Source: Vibrio astriarenae
GTDB taxonomy: Bacteria > Pseudomonadota > Gammaproteobacteria > Enterobacterales > Vibrionaceae
Length of the DNA: 64,000 bases
Reading direction: 5' to 3'
Assembly (NCBI RefSeq): GCF_010587385.1
Contig: NZ_CP047476.1
Coordinates: 1,488,001-1,552,000, forward strand
Below the pieces are notes generated by a model, which worked only from the letters and a program-made list of their open reading frames with translations, was not told the origin of the DNA and did not search any database. A program made the position numbers and the translations under genes. Shown one piece after another: positions 26,483 through 36,136 of the stretch. Every line of letters starts with the position of its first letter. The first letter of the stretch is position 1.

Positions 26483-27097
26483 ATGACTTCAGTACGCTAT
26501 GGAGAGCAGCAGTTGTACCCAAGCAAAGTTGTGTGCGTTGGACGTAACTATGTAGAACACATCCATGAGCTAGGAAATGCTATCCCTGACGAAATGGTCG
26601 TGTTTAATAAACCAAGTACGTCGATTGCTTCACAACTCAACGCTTTTTCTCAAGAGCCGCTGCACTATGAGGCTGAGATCTGCTTCTTAGTACAGAACAA
26701 TCGGCTTTCCGCTGTCGCTACCGGTTTAGACTTAACTAAGCGTGGTCTACAAAGTGAGCTCAAATCGAAGGGCCTACCTTGGGAGCGTGCCAAAGCATTC
26801 GATGGTTCTGCGGTTTTTAGTCGTTTTCTCTCATTGGATTCGATGGATGTAAATAACCTACAAATCGAGCTTTTCATCAACTGTGTGCGAGTGCAATGTG
26901 GTCACGTAAGCCAAATGCTCTATCCGCCTTTGACTATTTTGTCAGAGCTGCAGACGTATACTACCTTGCAAGACAACGACATCATCATGACAGGTACACC
27001 GAGCGGTGTGGGTGTGGTGCATTCGGGTGATGTATTTCTATTGAGGCTAAAGGAAGGGGAGAAGACTTTGATCGAGACAGAGTGGGTGGCTGTGTAG
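26483..27097 (+). CDS. Fumarylacetoacetate hydrolase (FAH) family protein
   Basis: 204-aa metal-dependent enzyme of the FAH fold (hydrolases, decarboxylases and isomerases of beta-keto acids). Family signatures: KVVCVGRNYVEHIHELGN, then FNKPSTSIA; the metal-binding EAEICFLV; the Lys-containing RAKAFDGSAVFSRF; and DIIMTGTPSGVGVV near the end. It resembles E. coli YcgM (an acylpyruvase-like protein) in size and layout. AAGG precedes the ATG. Monocistronic, bordered on both sides by repeats. Substrate not assigned. Confidence 0.9.
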   Translation: MTSVRYGEQQLYPSKVVCVGRNYVEHIHELGNAIPDEMVVFNKPSTSIASQLNAFSQEPLHYEAEICFLVQNNRLSAVATGLDLTKRGLQSELKSKGLPWERAKAFDGSAVFSRFLSLDSMDVNNLQIELFINCVRVQCGHVSQMLYPPLTILSELQTYTTLQDNDIIMTGTPSGVGVVHSGDVFLLRLKEGEKTLIETEWVAV

Positions 27098-27151
27098 TTA
27101 TTCTGTTTGAGGTGCTTGGTCGTGTGTCAAAGGATGCCTCAGGCCGATAAT

Positions 27152-27670
27152 ATCGTCATTCTGAACTTGATTCAGAATTGACTCCAAATGTGTACCGGTC
27201 CCCTCGGCTAGATGCTGAAATAAATTCAGCATGACGCGAAAGGGGGAGCATCGTCATTCTGAACTTGTTTCAGAATCTACTCAAAACGTGTACTGGTCCC
27301 TTCGTCTAGATGCTGAAATAAACTCAGCATGACGCGGAAGGGGGAGTATCGTCATTCTGAACTTGTTTCAGAATCTACTCAAAACGTGTATTAGTCCCTT
27401 CGGCTAGATGCTGAAATAAATTCAGCATGACGCGAAAGGGGGAGCATCGTCATTCTGAACTTGATTCAGAATCTACTCAAAACGTGTATCAGCCGCTTCG
27501 GCTAGATGCTGAAATAAATTCAGCATGACGTGAAAGCGGGTAGGATCGTCATTCTAAACTTGTTTCAGAATCTACTCAAAACGTGTACAGGTCCCTTCGT
27601 CTAGATGCTGAAACAAATTCAGCATGACGCGAAAGGGGGTAGGATCGTCATTTTGAACTTCGTGATTCCC
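27152..27670. repeat. Tandem array of about 98-bp double-hairpin repeats
   Basis: The sequence ATCGTCATTCTGAACTT or a close variant begins at 27152, 27250, 27348, 27446, 27545 and 27644, giving five full units of 98-99 bp and a truncated sixth. Each unit has two hairpins: ATTCTGAA/TTCAGAAT-like and ATGCTGAA/TTCAGCAT. Units differ by scattered substitutions. There is no ORF in the array. It lies 240 bp before the cytochrome oxidase operon. Confidence 0.92.
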
Positions 27671-27906
27671 TCGACATCTGAGTCATTCCTCTTCTCCATT
27701 TTTGACCCATCCCCTTGCGCAATTCCGTATCTTTAACTAGCGTTTATTAACATAAAAATAACATCTTGTTTTGGCAATGATGTTGCTGTCATTGAGGTTT
27801 TGCTTTCGATGCTGTTAGGGACGTAGGGATAGATTGAGTAAGCATTGAATCCTCATTGGCCTTTTCCGATCGGAATGATTGGTGGGAATGCTAAGGAGCT
27901 AAATGG

Positions 27907-29118
27907 ATGCGATTGCGTATGCGTGGCGCTGGTTTAATGGATAGACTGGCTGCACTAAATCTTTTTGCTTTAGGGGGAGGCTTGTCCTTCGGTGCAAGGG
28001 CGAGCGAAGAAACACCCTCTTCAAGTCAATACAACCTCACACAAGGCGTGACCGAGATCAGTGGGCAGGTGTATGAGCTACACATGCTTATTTTCTATAT
28101 CTGCTGCGCGATTGCCTTTATTGTCTTTGGCATCATGTTCTACTCCATTATTAAGCACAGAAAGTCCAAAGGTGCCGTGGCTGCTCACTTTCACGAAAGC
28201 ACCAAAGTAGAGATTATCTGGACAGTGATCCCCGTTCTGATTTTGATTGGTATGGCGATTCCTGCCACCACGACGTTACTAGCGATGGAAGACACGTCCC
28301 AATCTGATATTACTATCAAGGTCACCGGCTCTCAGTGGAAGTGGCATTACGATTACCTTGATGAAGGTGTCCAGTTCTTCAGCCTACTCGCGACAGACCA
28401 AAAGCAAATTGATGGTCTAGAAGAGAAGGGAGCCCATTACCTTCTCGAAGTCGATAACGCGTTAGTGGTCCCTATTGCCAAGAAGATTCGCTTCTTACTG
28501 ACTTCCGACGATGTGATCCACTCATGGTGGGTGCCAGACTTTGCGGTCAAAAAAGACACCATTCCAGGCTTTATCAATGAGGCATGGACCAAAATCGATA
28601 AGCCCGGAGTCTATCGCGGCCAATGTGCAGAGTTGTGTGGTAAGGCCCATGGCTTTATGCCAATTGTGGTTCAAGCGATGGAGCAAGATGACTACGATCA
28701 ATGGCTAGCAGACAAAAAAGCGGAGATAGCACTTGCTGAGCAAGAGGCGGCTGCTGCGTTGACCAGTGAGTTAGGAATGGATGAGCTGATGACACAGGGG
28801 GAATCTGTGTATGTCGCGCGCTGCGCTGTTTGTCACCAAGCCAACGGTGAGGGCGTGACCGGTGCCTTTCCCGCCATCAAAGGGAGTGCGATTGCGCTGG
28901 GTGATATTGATCCGCACATCGATATTATCGTCAATGGTCGTTCTGGCACTGCAATGCAGGCATTCGCTAATCAGCTAACAGAACAAGAGATTGCTGCCGT
29001 CATTACCTATCAACGCAACGCATGGGGTAATGATACGGGTGATGTAATACAGGCATCTGACATCAATCAGTTTAAGGAAAATGCCCAGTCGGCATCAGAC
29101 ATGGAGGCCGCACAATGA
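27907..29118 (+). CDS. coxB: Cytochrome c oxidase subunit II with fused cytochrome c domain
   Basis: 403-aa membrane-anchored electron-entry subunit of a heme-copper oxidase. Signal-like N-terminus, then two transmembrane segments (about 60-80 and 100-120). The cupredoxin CuA domain has its ligands in [13 protein letters not shown] and [17 protein letters not shown] (His, Cys, Glu, Cys, His, Met). The C-terminal extension (about 295-375) carries [11 protein letters not shown], a c-type heme motif, so the enzyme is caa3-type. AAGGAG lies 8 nt before ATG 27907. First gene of the operon; overlaps coxA by 4 bp. Confidence 0.96.
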   Translation: MRLRMRGAGLMDRLAALNLFALGGGLSFGARASEETPSSSQYNLTQGVTEISGQVYELHMLIFYICCAIAFIVFGIMFYSIIKHRKSKGAVAAHFHESTKVEIIWTVIPVLILIGMAIPATTTLLAMEDTSQSDITIKVTGSQWKWHYDYLDEGVQFFSLLATDQKQIDGLEEKGAHYLLEVDNALVVPIAKKIRFLLTSDDVIHSWWVPDFAVKKDTIPGFINEAWTKIDKPGVYRGQCAELCGKAHGFMPIVVQAMEQDDYDQWLADKKAEIALAEQEAAAALTSELGMDELMTQGESVYVARCAVCHQANGEGVTGAFPAIKGSAIALGDIDPHIDIIVNGRSGTAMQAFANQLTEQEIAAVITYQRNAWGNDTGDVIQASDINQFKENAQSASDMEAAQ

Positions 29119-30746
29119 GCCAGCCTATCGATAAGCCAACCAAAAATGCCGCCTCAGAGGAAGTTCTGGGTGGCGGGCACATCCACGATGATCACGATAG
29201 TCATGGGCCTGCTAAGGGTATAGCGCGTTGGATATACTCAACCAGCCATAAAGACATTGGCACGCTCTATTTGTGGTTCAGTTTTATTATGTTCCTAACC
29301 GGCGGTGCCATGGCCATGGTGATCCGCGCTGAGCTGTTCCAGCCGGGTCTGCAGTTAATAGAGCCTCATTTCTTCAATCAGATGACCACGGTTCATGGTT
29401 TAATCATGGTGTTTGGTGCCGTTATGCCTGCGTTTACGGGCCTTGCGAACTGGATGATTCCAATGATGATAGGTGCGCCGGATATGGCGCTGCCACGAAT
29501 GAACAATCTCAGTTTCTGGATTTTACCTTTTGCCTTTGCGATTTTATTAGCTTCTCTATTCATGCCAGGAGGCGGTCCTGATTTTGGCTGGACGTTCTAC
29601 GCACCGCTCTCAACAACCTACGGACCTGACAGTACCGCGCTGTTTGTCTTCTCTGTACACATTATGGGTATTAGCTCCATCATGGGAGCGATCAACGTTA
29701 TTGTCACGATCGTGAATATGCGTGCACCGGGTATGACTTGGTTTAAGATGCCGCTGTTTGTATGGACATGGCTGATTACTGCTTTCTTGCTCATCGCAGT
29801 TATGCCTGTGTTAGCGGGTGCAGTGACGATGGTACTCACCGACAAGTATTTTGGCACGAGCTTCTTTGATGCTGCGGGTGGGGGCGATCCGGTGATGTTC
29901 CAACACATTTTCTGGTTCTTTGGTCACCCTGAGGTGTACATCATGATATTGCCATCGTTTGGCATTATCTCAGCGATTATCCCTGCGTTTAGCGGCAAAA
30001 AACTGTTTGGCTATCACTCAATGGTATACGCCACTTGCTCAATCGCGCTGCTGTCTTTCCTAGTGTGGGCACACCACATGTTCACAACCGGTATGCCGGT
30101 TTTTGCCGAGCTCTTCTTTATGTACTGTACGATGTTGATCGCAGTGCCCACTGGCGTGAAGGTGTTCAACTGGGTGGCAACCATGTGGCGAGGGGCGATG
30201 ACCTTTGAGACGCCGATGCTGTTTGCGATTGCCTTTATAGTGCTGTTCACCATTGGTGGCTTGTCGGGTTTGATGCTGGCGATTGTGCCTGCGGATTTTC
30301 AATATCATGATACCTACTTTGTGGTGGCTCATTTCCACTATGTACTAGTATCGGGCGCGGTATTCTCAATTATGGCCGCGGCTTACTACTGGCTTCCTAA
30401 ATGGACAGGGCATATGTATGACCACAAGTTGAGTTTGTGGCATTTCTGGTGCTCGGTTATCTCCGTCAATATTTTGTTCTTCCCTATGCACTTCTTGGGT
30501 TTAGCGGGGATGCCGAGACGCATTCCTGACTATGCGATTCAGTTTGCCGATGTGAATCAAATTGTGTCGATTGGCGGTTTTGCCTTCGGAGTATCTCAGC
30601 TGATTTTCTTGTGGGTTGTGATTAAGTGTATTCGCGGTGGTGAGAAAGCCGTGGCGAAACCATGGGATCGCGCGGAGGGACTTGAGTGGACGGTGCCAAG
30701 CCCTGCCCCTCATCATACATTCGAAACGCCCCCTAAGGTTGATTAG
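29115..30746 (+). CDS. coxA: Cytochrome c oxidase subunit I
   Basis: 543-aa catalytic subunit with twelve transmembrane helices. It carries the low-spin heme and the heme-CuB oxygen-reduction site and pumps protons. Visible signatures: [13 protein letters not shown] (heme ligand His), [14 protein letters not shown] (CuB His and cross-linked Tyr), [16 protein letters not shown] (two CuB His) and [14 protein letters not shown] (heme ligands). A His/Asp-rich N-terminal tail ([11 protein letters not shown]) precedes the first helix. ATG overlaps the coxB stop by 4 bp. Confidence 0.97.
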   Translation: MSQPIDKPTKNAASEEVLGGGHIHDDHDSHGPAKGIARWIYSTSHKDIGTLYLWFSFIMFLTGGAMAMVIRAELFQPGLQLIEPHFFNQMTTVHGLIMVFGAVMPAFTGLANWMIPMMIGAPDMALPRMNNLSFWILPFAFAILLASLFMPGGGPDFGWTFYAPLSTTYGPDSTALFVFSVHIMGISSIMGAINVIVTIVNMRAPGMTWFKMPLFVWTWLITAFLLIAVMPVLAGAVTMVLTDKYFGTSFFDAAGGGDPVMFQHIFWFFGHPEVYIMILPSFGIISAIIPAFSGKKLFGYHSMVYATCSIALLSFLVWAHHMFTTGMPVFAELFFMYCTMLIAVPTGVKVFNWVATMWRGAMTFETPMLFAIAFIVLFTIGGLSGLMLAIVPADFQYHDTYFVVAHFHYVLVSGAVFSIMAAAYYWLPKWTGHMYDHKLSLWHFWCSVISVNILFFPMHFLGLAGMPRRIPDYAIQFADVNQIVSIGGFAFGVSQLIFLWVVIKCIRGGEKAVAKPWDRAEGLEWTVPSPAPHHTFETPPKVD

Positions 30747-30760
30747 AGGGAGGTTCTGCG

Positions 30761-31369
30761 ATGGATAACCGAGATAAAAACCGCAAACTGACGATAAAGC
30801 TGCTGGGCGCGGTCGTGGCGATGTTCGGTTTTGGCTTTGCGCTTGTGCCCCTTTATGACGTGATGTGCGACGTGCTTGGCATCAACGGGAAAACCAACGC
30901 CAGTTCAGTGTCGGCACCCGTGGGGATGCAGGTCGACATTACCCGTACGGTTAAAGTGGAATTTATGTCGCATATTACTCCCAACATGCCTTGGGCATTT
31001 ACGCCGCAGGTGACCTCAATGGAAGTTCACCCCGGAGAAGTGATTCAAACGGCGTATTATGCTGAGAACCACTCAAGCTCGGATATGGTGGGTCAAGCGG
31101 TACCATCGGTATCTCCGGGGCTTGGTGCAAGTTATTTTAATAAGATGGAGTGCTTTTGCTTTAATCAGCAGCCTCTCTCTGCCAAGGCTTCCACTGAAAT
31201 GGGGCTGATTTTCTATATCGAGCCTGATATACCTGACTCCATACACACTCTCACCTTGTCTTATACGCTTTATGACATCTCTGACCGCGCTAGCAATCAA
31301 GCTGATGCTGAGACAGCTGCGGTACAACCACAGGTTAACGCCGAATCGTCACAAGGAGTGACCTTATGA
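30761..31369 (+). CDS. ctaG: Cytochrome c oxidase copper-assembly protein CtaG/Cox11
   Basis: 202-aa inner-membrane copper chaperone that delivers CuB to subunit I. One N-terminal transmembrane helix (about 10-32) ends VPLYDVMCDVLGINGKT, a Cox11 signature. The periplasmic domain contains the copper-binding FNKMECFCFNQQPL (CFCF) motif. GGGAGG precedes the ATG. It overlaps coxC (subunit III) by 4 bp. The C-terminus is extended by an Ala/Gln-rich tail. Confidence 0.95.
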   Translation: MDNRDKNRKLTIKLLGAVVAMFGFGFALVPLYDVMCDVLGINGKTNASSVSAPVGMQVDITRTVKVEFMSHITPNMPWAFTPQVTSMEVHPGEVIQTAYYAENHSSSDMVGQAVPSVSPGLGASYFNKMECFCFNQQPLSAKASTEMGLIFYIEPDIPDSIHTLTLSYTLYDISDRASNQADAETAAVQPQVNAESSQGVTL

Positions 31370-32304
31370 ACACAGAGCCTCATTCGCCAAACGTAGACTC
31401 AAAATCCGCTTATTCAAAAACTGAAAGCAAGGTTAGCACGTACTACGTGCCTGCACAGAGCCACTGGCCAATTGTCGGTGCCGTGTCGTTGTTCTTAGTG
31501 GCAGTAGGAGCAGGGCTTACTATTCAAAACATGGGTAGTGATGGGCCTGGCGGCGTGTTTGGCAAGGCGGTGTTATTTATCGGTTTTGGTGTATTGCTCT
31601 ATATGCTTGCTGGCTGGTTTGGCAATGTGATTACCGAGTCGTTATCCGGGCTCTACTCTGAGCAAATGTCTCGATCATTTCGACAAGGCATGAGCTGGTT
31701 TATTTTCTCAGAACTGATGTTTTTTGGGGCGTTCTTTGGTGCTCTGTTCTACGCGCGTATGATCTCAGTGCCTTGGCTTGGTGGGGCGAGCAACAATGCA
31801 ATGACGCATGAGCTGCTGTGGCCAAGCTTTGAGGCGTTGTGGCCACTGCTTACTACACCTGCGGGCGATACCACCCAGGCCATGCCGTGGCAAGGCTTAC
31901 CACTCAAAAATACCATTATATTGCTGCTTTCTTCGATCACGTTGCATATGGCTCACATTAGCTTGGAGCGTAATCAACGTACGGCTTTGATTGTTTGGCT
32001 GGAGATAACCATCGTTTTAGCGGTGTTTTTCCTTTATTACCAAGCAGAAGAGTACATCCATGCCTATCAGGAAATGGGTTTGACACTTCAGTCTGGTGTG
32101 TATGGCAACACATTTTTTATGCTGACAGGGTTTCACGGGCTGCATGTCTGTCTTGGTACTCTGTTTTTGATTGTTTTGCTGGCACGGATAGCGAAAGACC
32201 ACTTTACGCCTAAGAATCACTTTGCCTTTCAGGCAGGCAGTTGGTATTGGCATTTTGTCGATGTGGTCTGGTTGTGCCTGTTTGTGTTTGTTTATGTTCT
32301 CTAG
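31366..32304 (+). CDS. coxC: Cytochrome c oxidase subunit III
   Basis: 312-aa membrane subunit that stabilises the oxidase and supports proton uptake. About seven hydrophobic segments. Conserved parts are FRQGMSWFIFSELMFFGAFF, FFMLTGFHGLHVCLGTLF with the conserved His-Gly-x-His pair, and the C-terminal FQAGSWYWHFVDVVWLCLF. The start overlaps the ctaG stop. After it comes an 80-bp gap and the antisense DUF2909 gene. Confidence 0.95.
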   Translation: MNTEPHSPNVDSKSAYSKTESKVSTYYVPAQSHWPIVGAVSLFLVAVGAGLTIQNMGSDGPGGVFGKAVLFIGFGVLLYMLAGWFGNVITESLSGLYSEQMSRSFRQGMSWFIFSELMFFGAFFGALFYARMISVPWLGGASNNAMTHELLWPSFEALWPLLTTPAGDTTQAMPWQGLPLKNTIILLLSSITLHMAHISLERNQRTALIVWLEITIVLAVFFLYYQAEEYIHAYQEMGLTLQSGVYGNTFFMLTGFHGLHVCLGTLFLIVLLARIAKDHFTPKNHFAFQAGSWYWHFVDVVWLCLFVFVYVL

Positions 32305-32386
32305 TGCTGCTCAACCCAAAGCAAAATGTGTGAGATAGACAAATGTTGGGCGCATCTCACTGAATAGACTAGGCTTTAAAGAGGAG

Positions 32387-32611
32387 CTAATGAGGTGTGG
32401 GGTTGGGTTCGATCAGCCCACTGGTTAATGCAAGGATGAGCAGTATGACCACCATCGCTGAGTACATGACTCGGCGTCCGAGATAGTGGCTCATCGGTTT
32501 TTGTTGTTCAGTGTCTTCACTTTGTCGAACGAGCTGGACCAAAGCAAACGCCAAATTAAGGATGATGAAGAGCAGTAGTATGACTAAAGCCGTTTTAAAC
32601 AAAAATTCCAT
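32387..32611 (-). CDS. DUF2909-like two-helix membrane protein, antisense within the cox operon
   Basis: 74 aa: an N-terminal hydrophobic segment (about 5-28), a short polar loop (RQSEDTEQQKPMSHYLGRR), a second hydrophobic segment (about 50-65) and a short tail. Genes of this type (twin transmembrane, DUF2909) accompany cox operons in other proteobacteria, from memory. GGAG lies 8 nt before the ATG. It is transcribed opposite to the cox genes and its 5' end overlaps the possible start region of the SURF1 gene. Role unknown; oxidase assembly is the natural guess. Confidence 0.75.
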   Translation of the reverse strand: MEFLFKTALVILLLFIILNLAFALVQLVRQSEDTEQQKPMSHYLGRRVMYSAMVVILLILALTSGLIEPNPTPH

Positions 32612-33356
32612 ATCAAAGACTCCTGCATTGCTGAGACCTAGACTCAGTCCGCTTCAAATATTGTCACTCAGTGTTATTACTGTGGTTGTCTTTTCCATTT
32701 TGTTCAAATTAGGTTTATGGCAATTAGATCGTGGTTATCAAAAAGAGCGCCTTGAGCATAGCTTGGTAGAGCGTGCCACGCTGCCTGCGGTACCGTTAAT
32801 TGAAACACTCACGACGTCTGATCCTACGGGTTTATCCGTGATCGTTTCAGGAAGAGCGATTCCAGAGGGCTACTTGTTATTGGACAATCAAGTGCACAAA
32901 GGAAAAGTAGGATACTTGGCTTATCAGTTGATTGAGTCGCAAGAGCGTTATTGGTTGTTGGAAAGAGGGTTTGTTGCAGCCCCTGCTTCGCGCTCTGTTT
33001 TACCTAAAGTAAATTGGGTACATGGTGATTTTGTCTATCGAGGTCGCGTTTATCAACGCTCTGAGAACCCACTGAGTAATGATATTGATCCAGAATTTAT
33101 TGCCCCTTATCGGATTCAAAACCTGAACATCGAACAAATCTCTCAGCTGTATGGGATTGAGATTCAGCCTGTGGTGATTCAACCCCAAGTTCAAGATTGG
33201 CCCTACCCGCAACCGTGGGTCCCCGTCCCCTTGTCCTCAACCAAGCATTTCGGCTATGCGACTCAATGGTTCATGTTGGCCGCTGTTTTTCTTGGACTCA
33301 TGTTGTGGGTAACGGTGAAAGCGTTCAATAAACATCGCAAACAGCGAGGTGTATAA
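32580..33356 (+). CDS. SURF1-family cytochrome oxidase assembly protein
   Basis: About 258 aa. Membrane protein with one helix near each end and a periplasmic domain between, involved in heme A insertion into subunit I. Family signatures: LFKLGLWQLDRGYQKE after the first helix, then GYLLLDNQVHKGKVGYL, RYWLLERGFV, and FGYATQWFMLAAVFLGLML at the C-terminal helix. The start is uncertain: ATG 32580 lies inside the antisense DUF2909 gene, and a TTG near 32628 would give a more typical length. Neither has a clear ribosome site. Confidence 0.88.
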   Translation: MTKAVLNKNSISKTPALLRPRLSPLQILSLSVITVVVFSILFKLGLWQLDRGYQKERLEHSLVERATLPAVPLIETLTTSDPTGLSVIVSGRAIPEGYLLLDNQVHKGKVGYLAYQLIESQERYWLLERGFVAAPASRSVLPKVNWVHGDFVYRGRVYQRSENPLSNDIDPEFIAPYRIQNLNIEQISQLYGIEIQPVVIQPQVQDWPYPQPWVPVPLSSTKHFGYATQWFMLAAVFLGLMLWVTVKAFNKHRKQRGV

Positions 33357-33357
33357 A

Positions 33358-33921
33358 ATGGCGGCATTGACTCACAACCCAGTTTGGAAGGGGCGTTTAA
33401 CACTGATCGCGTTGGTGTTGTTCTTTGCGATTCCAGCGATTGCCGCTTACGTGATTCTTTACAATCAATGGTATCAACCCGGCGTGACCAATCAGGGAAC
33501 CTTGATTGAACCCCGGCTCACCTATCAGAACCTTGGTGTTGATTATCAACCAGAAAAACCGATGTGGCAGCTCGCGTTTATCGTGCCCAAGCACTGCGAG
33601 GCTGCTTGCCAAGAGCGGGTTACGCTGCTCAGACAAAGTTACTTGGCCTTAGGAAAATATACAGAACGTGTTGAACCTATTCTCATCATGCAGAGCAACA
33701 GTGACACATCTATGACTCAGCGTTTTGATATTCCCATTCAAGCGGTTAAATCGTTGCCCGATAGTGTTGCCGATGGTGAGGACGTGATCATTATCGACCC
33801 TCTTGGTCAGTGGGTAATGCGTTATTCCTTTGAGCTTGTTCCATCATCCGCACAACCGCAATTAATGAAGGGTATGCTGCGCGATTTCAAAAAGCTGTTG
33901 AAGCTATCGCGTGTTGGATAG
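33358..33921 (+). CDS. Membrane-anchored thioredoxin-like protein of the cox operon
   Basis: 187 aa with one N-terminal membrane helix (about 16-38) and a periplasmic domain. It contains a pair of cysteines in VPKHCEAACQERV, spaced CxxxC as in SCO/SenC copper proteins, and an end resembling the fold's last strand (IIIDPLGQWVMRYSFE). That suggests a divergent SCO-like protein. Proteins at the same operon position occur in Pseudomonas cox loci (from memory) without a defined function. GAGGTG lies 7 nt before ATG 33358; the GTG at 33349 overlaps the SURF1 stop and is rejected. Confidence 0.8.
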   Translation: MAALTHNPVWKGRLTLIALVLFFAIPAIAAYVILYNQWYQPGVTNQGTLIEPRLTYQNLGVDYQPEKPMWQLAFIVPKHCEAACQERVTLLRQSYLALGKYTERVEPILIMQSNSDTSMTQRFDIPIQAVKSLPDSVADGEDVIIIDPLGQWVMRYSFELVPSSAQPQLMKGMLRDFKKLLKLSRVG

Positions 33922-33943
33922 AGCCCAAGGGCAAGGAGGCTTC

Positions 33944-34942
33944 ATGAGTACCACTAATTTGGTTCGATTTACTCTTTATCTCGCTGTTGTTGTGATTGCG
34001 CTAGGGGCGTATACGCGTCTGTCTGATGCGGGATTGGGGTGTCCCGACTGGCCCGGATGCTATGGAAAGATCCTAGTGCCGCAATCACAAGAGGATATAG
34101 CAGTCGCGAATCAAGCCTATCCAGAGAGGGCGGTTGAACCGTATAAGGCATGGCTTGAAATGATCCATCGCTATGTTGCAGGGTCTCTGGGGGTTTTAAT
34201 TGCTTGGATCACGGTACGATGCTGGAAAGAGCGCACCGTGAGTCGAGTATTGCCGACTTTTATTGCCGGACTCGTGATTTTTCAAGCTCTGCTTGGGATG
34301 TGGACAGTGACCCTCAAACTGTTGCCTGTGATAGTGATGGCTCACCTATTGGGTGGGTTCACCTTATTAGCCAGTTTATTCCTACTTTATTGGAAGCTCT
34401 CTCACCCACCTGTGCCACATGGTCTCCAAAGGTTGACCGGTGAGAGCAATCATGGACTGAAATCCATTGCGGCCATCGCCTTGGTGATCGTTATTCTTCA
34501 GGTCATGTTAGGTGGATGGACATCCTCTAACTACGCTGCATTAGTCTGTACTCGCTTACCTATTTGCGAGGGACAGTGGTGGACGATGCTTGATTTCTCT
34601 GGCGCCTTTGATTGGTTACAAGCTGGACATGACAATTATGAATTTGGGGTTCTGGGCTATGAGTCGCGCATGACGATTCATGTTGTTCATCGCATTGGCG
34701 CGATGGTCACAACGCTATGTTTAGTTTTGTTGATTGCCAAATGTTGGCGCTGGTCGAGTTTGAAGTCCGAGGCCATGCTGGTGGCTTTGGTTTTAACACT
34801 GCAGTTGTGTTTGGGTATTGCCAATGTGGTGTTTCATCTACCACTGTGGGTAGCGGTCGCCCACAACTTAGGCGCGGCGAGCTTGCTGGTTGCTGTGCTT
34901 TATACCAATTATCGAATTTGGACTACAGCCGTTCGAGATTAA
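33944..34942 (+). CDS. ctaA: Heme A synthase (COX15/CtaA)
   Basis: 332-aa inner-membrane enzyme that oxidises heme O to heme A for the caa3 oxidase. About eight transmembrane segments in two similar halves. Signatures: TRLSDAGLGCPDWPGCYG with the paired cysteines, then LEMIHRYVAGSLG; the second half has GGWTSSNYAALVCTRLPICE and VVHRIGAMVTTLCLVLL. AAGGAGG lies 4 nt before ATG 33944; the frame extension to 33911 is rejected. Followed by ctaB after 57 bp. Confidence 0.94.
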   Translation: MSTTNLVRFTLYLAVVVIALGAYTRLSDAGLGCPDWPGCYGKILVPQSQEDIAVANQAYPERAVEPYKAWLEMIHRYVAGSLGVLIAWITVRCWKERTVSRVLPTFIAGLVIFQALLGMWTVTLKLLPVIVMAHLLGGFTLLASLFLLYWKLSHPPVPHGLQRLTGESNHGLKSIAAIALVIVILQVMLGGWTSSNYAALVCTRLPICEGQWWTMLDFSGAFDWLQAGHDNYEFGVLGYESRMTIHVVHRIGAMVTTLCLVLLIAKCWRWSSLKSEAMLVALVLTLQLCLGIANVVFHLPLWVAVAHNLGAASLLVAVLYTNYRIWTTAVRD

Positions 34943-34999
34943 CTATCCATTCATTATCTAAAATCAGTTGGGCAGTAAGGGCATATAAGGGAGTCATAC

Positions 35000-35902
35000 A
35001 TGAGTAAAACACTAGTTGTACAGCCAAGCAGTAAAGCTGCCGTTCAGTGGCGGGTGTATTGGACACTGACTAAGCCGAAAGTGGTTCTGTTAATGTTGCT
35101 GACTGCGATTGTGGGTATGTGCCTTGCTGTTGAGGGGGCGCTGCCCTTACAGGAAACGGTTCTTGGATTGATGGGTATTGGCTTTATGGCAGGCTCTGCT
35201 GCAGCCTTCAATCACCTTATCGATCGACGCATTGATGCGATAATGGCTCGCACTCATAAACGTCCTCTGCCGCAAGGGGATGTTTCGGCTTTTCGTGTTG
35301 GCCTATTTGCGACGTTAGTTGGTGTCGTTGGTTTTGCTTTGCTGTGGTTTGGCGTGAATACGTTAACTGCTTGGTTAACCTTCTTAAGTCTGCTGGGTTA
35401 TGCCGTTGTTTATACGCTGTATTTAAAGCGTGCAACACCACAGAACATAGTGATAGCGGGTATTGCTGGGGCGATGCCTCCGTTACTTGGCTGGACCTCT
35501 GTAACTGGCGAGTTAAGCGCTAATGCTTGGCTATTGGTGATGATTATCTTTGTCTGGACCCCACCTCATTTCTGGGCTCTGGCTATTCATAGGAAAGAGG
35601 ATTACGCCAATGCTGATATCCCGATGCTCCCAGTGACTCATGGTGTTGAATACACCAAAACCTCTATTGTTCTTTACACTGTTTTATTAGCCTTGGTTGT
35701 CTTGATGCCCGTTTTGGTCGGTATGAGTGGTTCGCTCTACCTCGCAGTATCGACGGTCCTGAGTGCTGGGTTTATCTATTACGCATTGCAACTTAAGTAT
35801 TTTAGCCATGATAAATCGGCGATTGAGACCTTTAAGTTCTCCATTTATCACCTGATGGGACTATTTATCGCCTTGTTGCTCGACCACTATTTAGTAATGT
35901 GA
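35000..35902 (+). CDS. ctaB: Protoheme IX farnesyltransferase (heme O synthase)
   Basis: 300-aa UbiA-superfamily prenyltransferase with about nine membrane helices. It adds farnesyl to protoheme to give heme O, the substrate of CtaA. Visible motifs: [38 protein letters not shown] (aspartate-rich prenyl-diphosphate site) and [20 protein letters not shown] (second site). GGGAG lies 6 nt before the ATG. Last recognisable gene of the cox operon. Some vibrios call it cyoE. Confidence 0.94.
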   Translation: MSKTLVVQPSSKAAVQWRVYWTLTKPKVVLLMLLTAIVGMCLAVEGALPLQETVLGLMGIGFMAGSAAAFNHLIDRRIDAIMARTHKRPLPQGDVSAFRVGLFATLVGVVGFALLWFGVNTLTAWLTFLSLLGYAVVYTLYLKRATPQNIVIAGIAGAMPPLLGWTSVTGELSANAWLLVMIIFVWTPPHFWALAIHRKEDYANADIPMLPVTHGVEYTKTSIVLYTVLLALVVLMPVLVGMSGSLYLAVSTVLSAGFIYYALQLKYFSHDKSAIETFKFSIYHLMGLFIALLLDHYLVM

Positions 35903-36136
35903 TTAAACTATCAATGAGTAAGATTAATGGTGTACAAAATGTGCGCTTAATAGAGTATTTATGCATTAATTGTTTCATGGTTGGGAAATCGCAGTAGATT
36001 ACTTCAATATAAAAACAGAATGTGATGTGGCTTCCAGTATTCATGTCACTAATAGAATCACAACCGGTTGGCTAGGTTTTCATCCCCTTAAATTCGAATA
36101 CATCATAATAACGGAATGAAGGTAGGGTGAAATACA

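Noticed and set aside
27152..27670. CRISPR array
   Set aside because: The whole 98-bp unit is repeated, with near-identical 'spacers' and palindromes throughout; there are no unique spacers and no cas genes.
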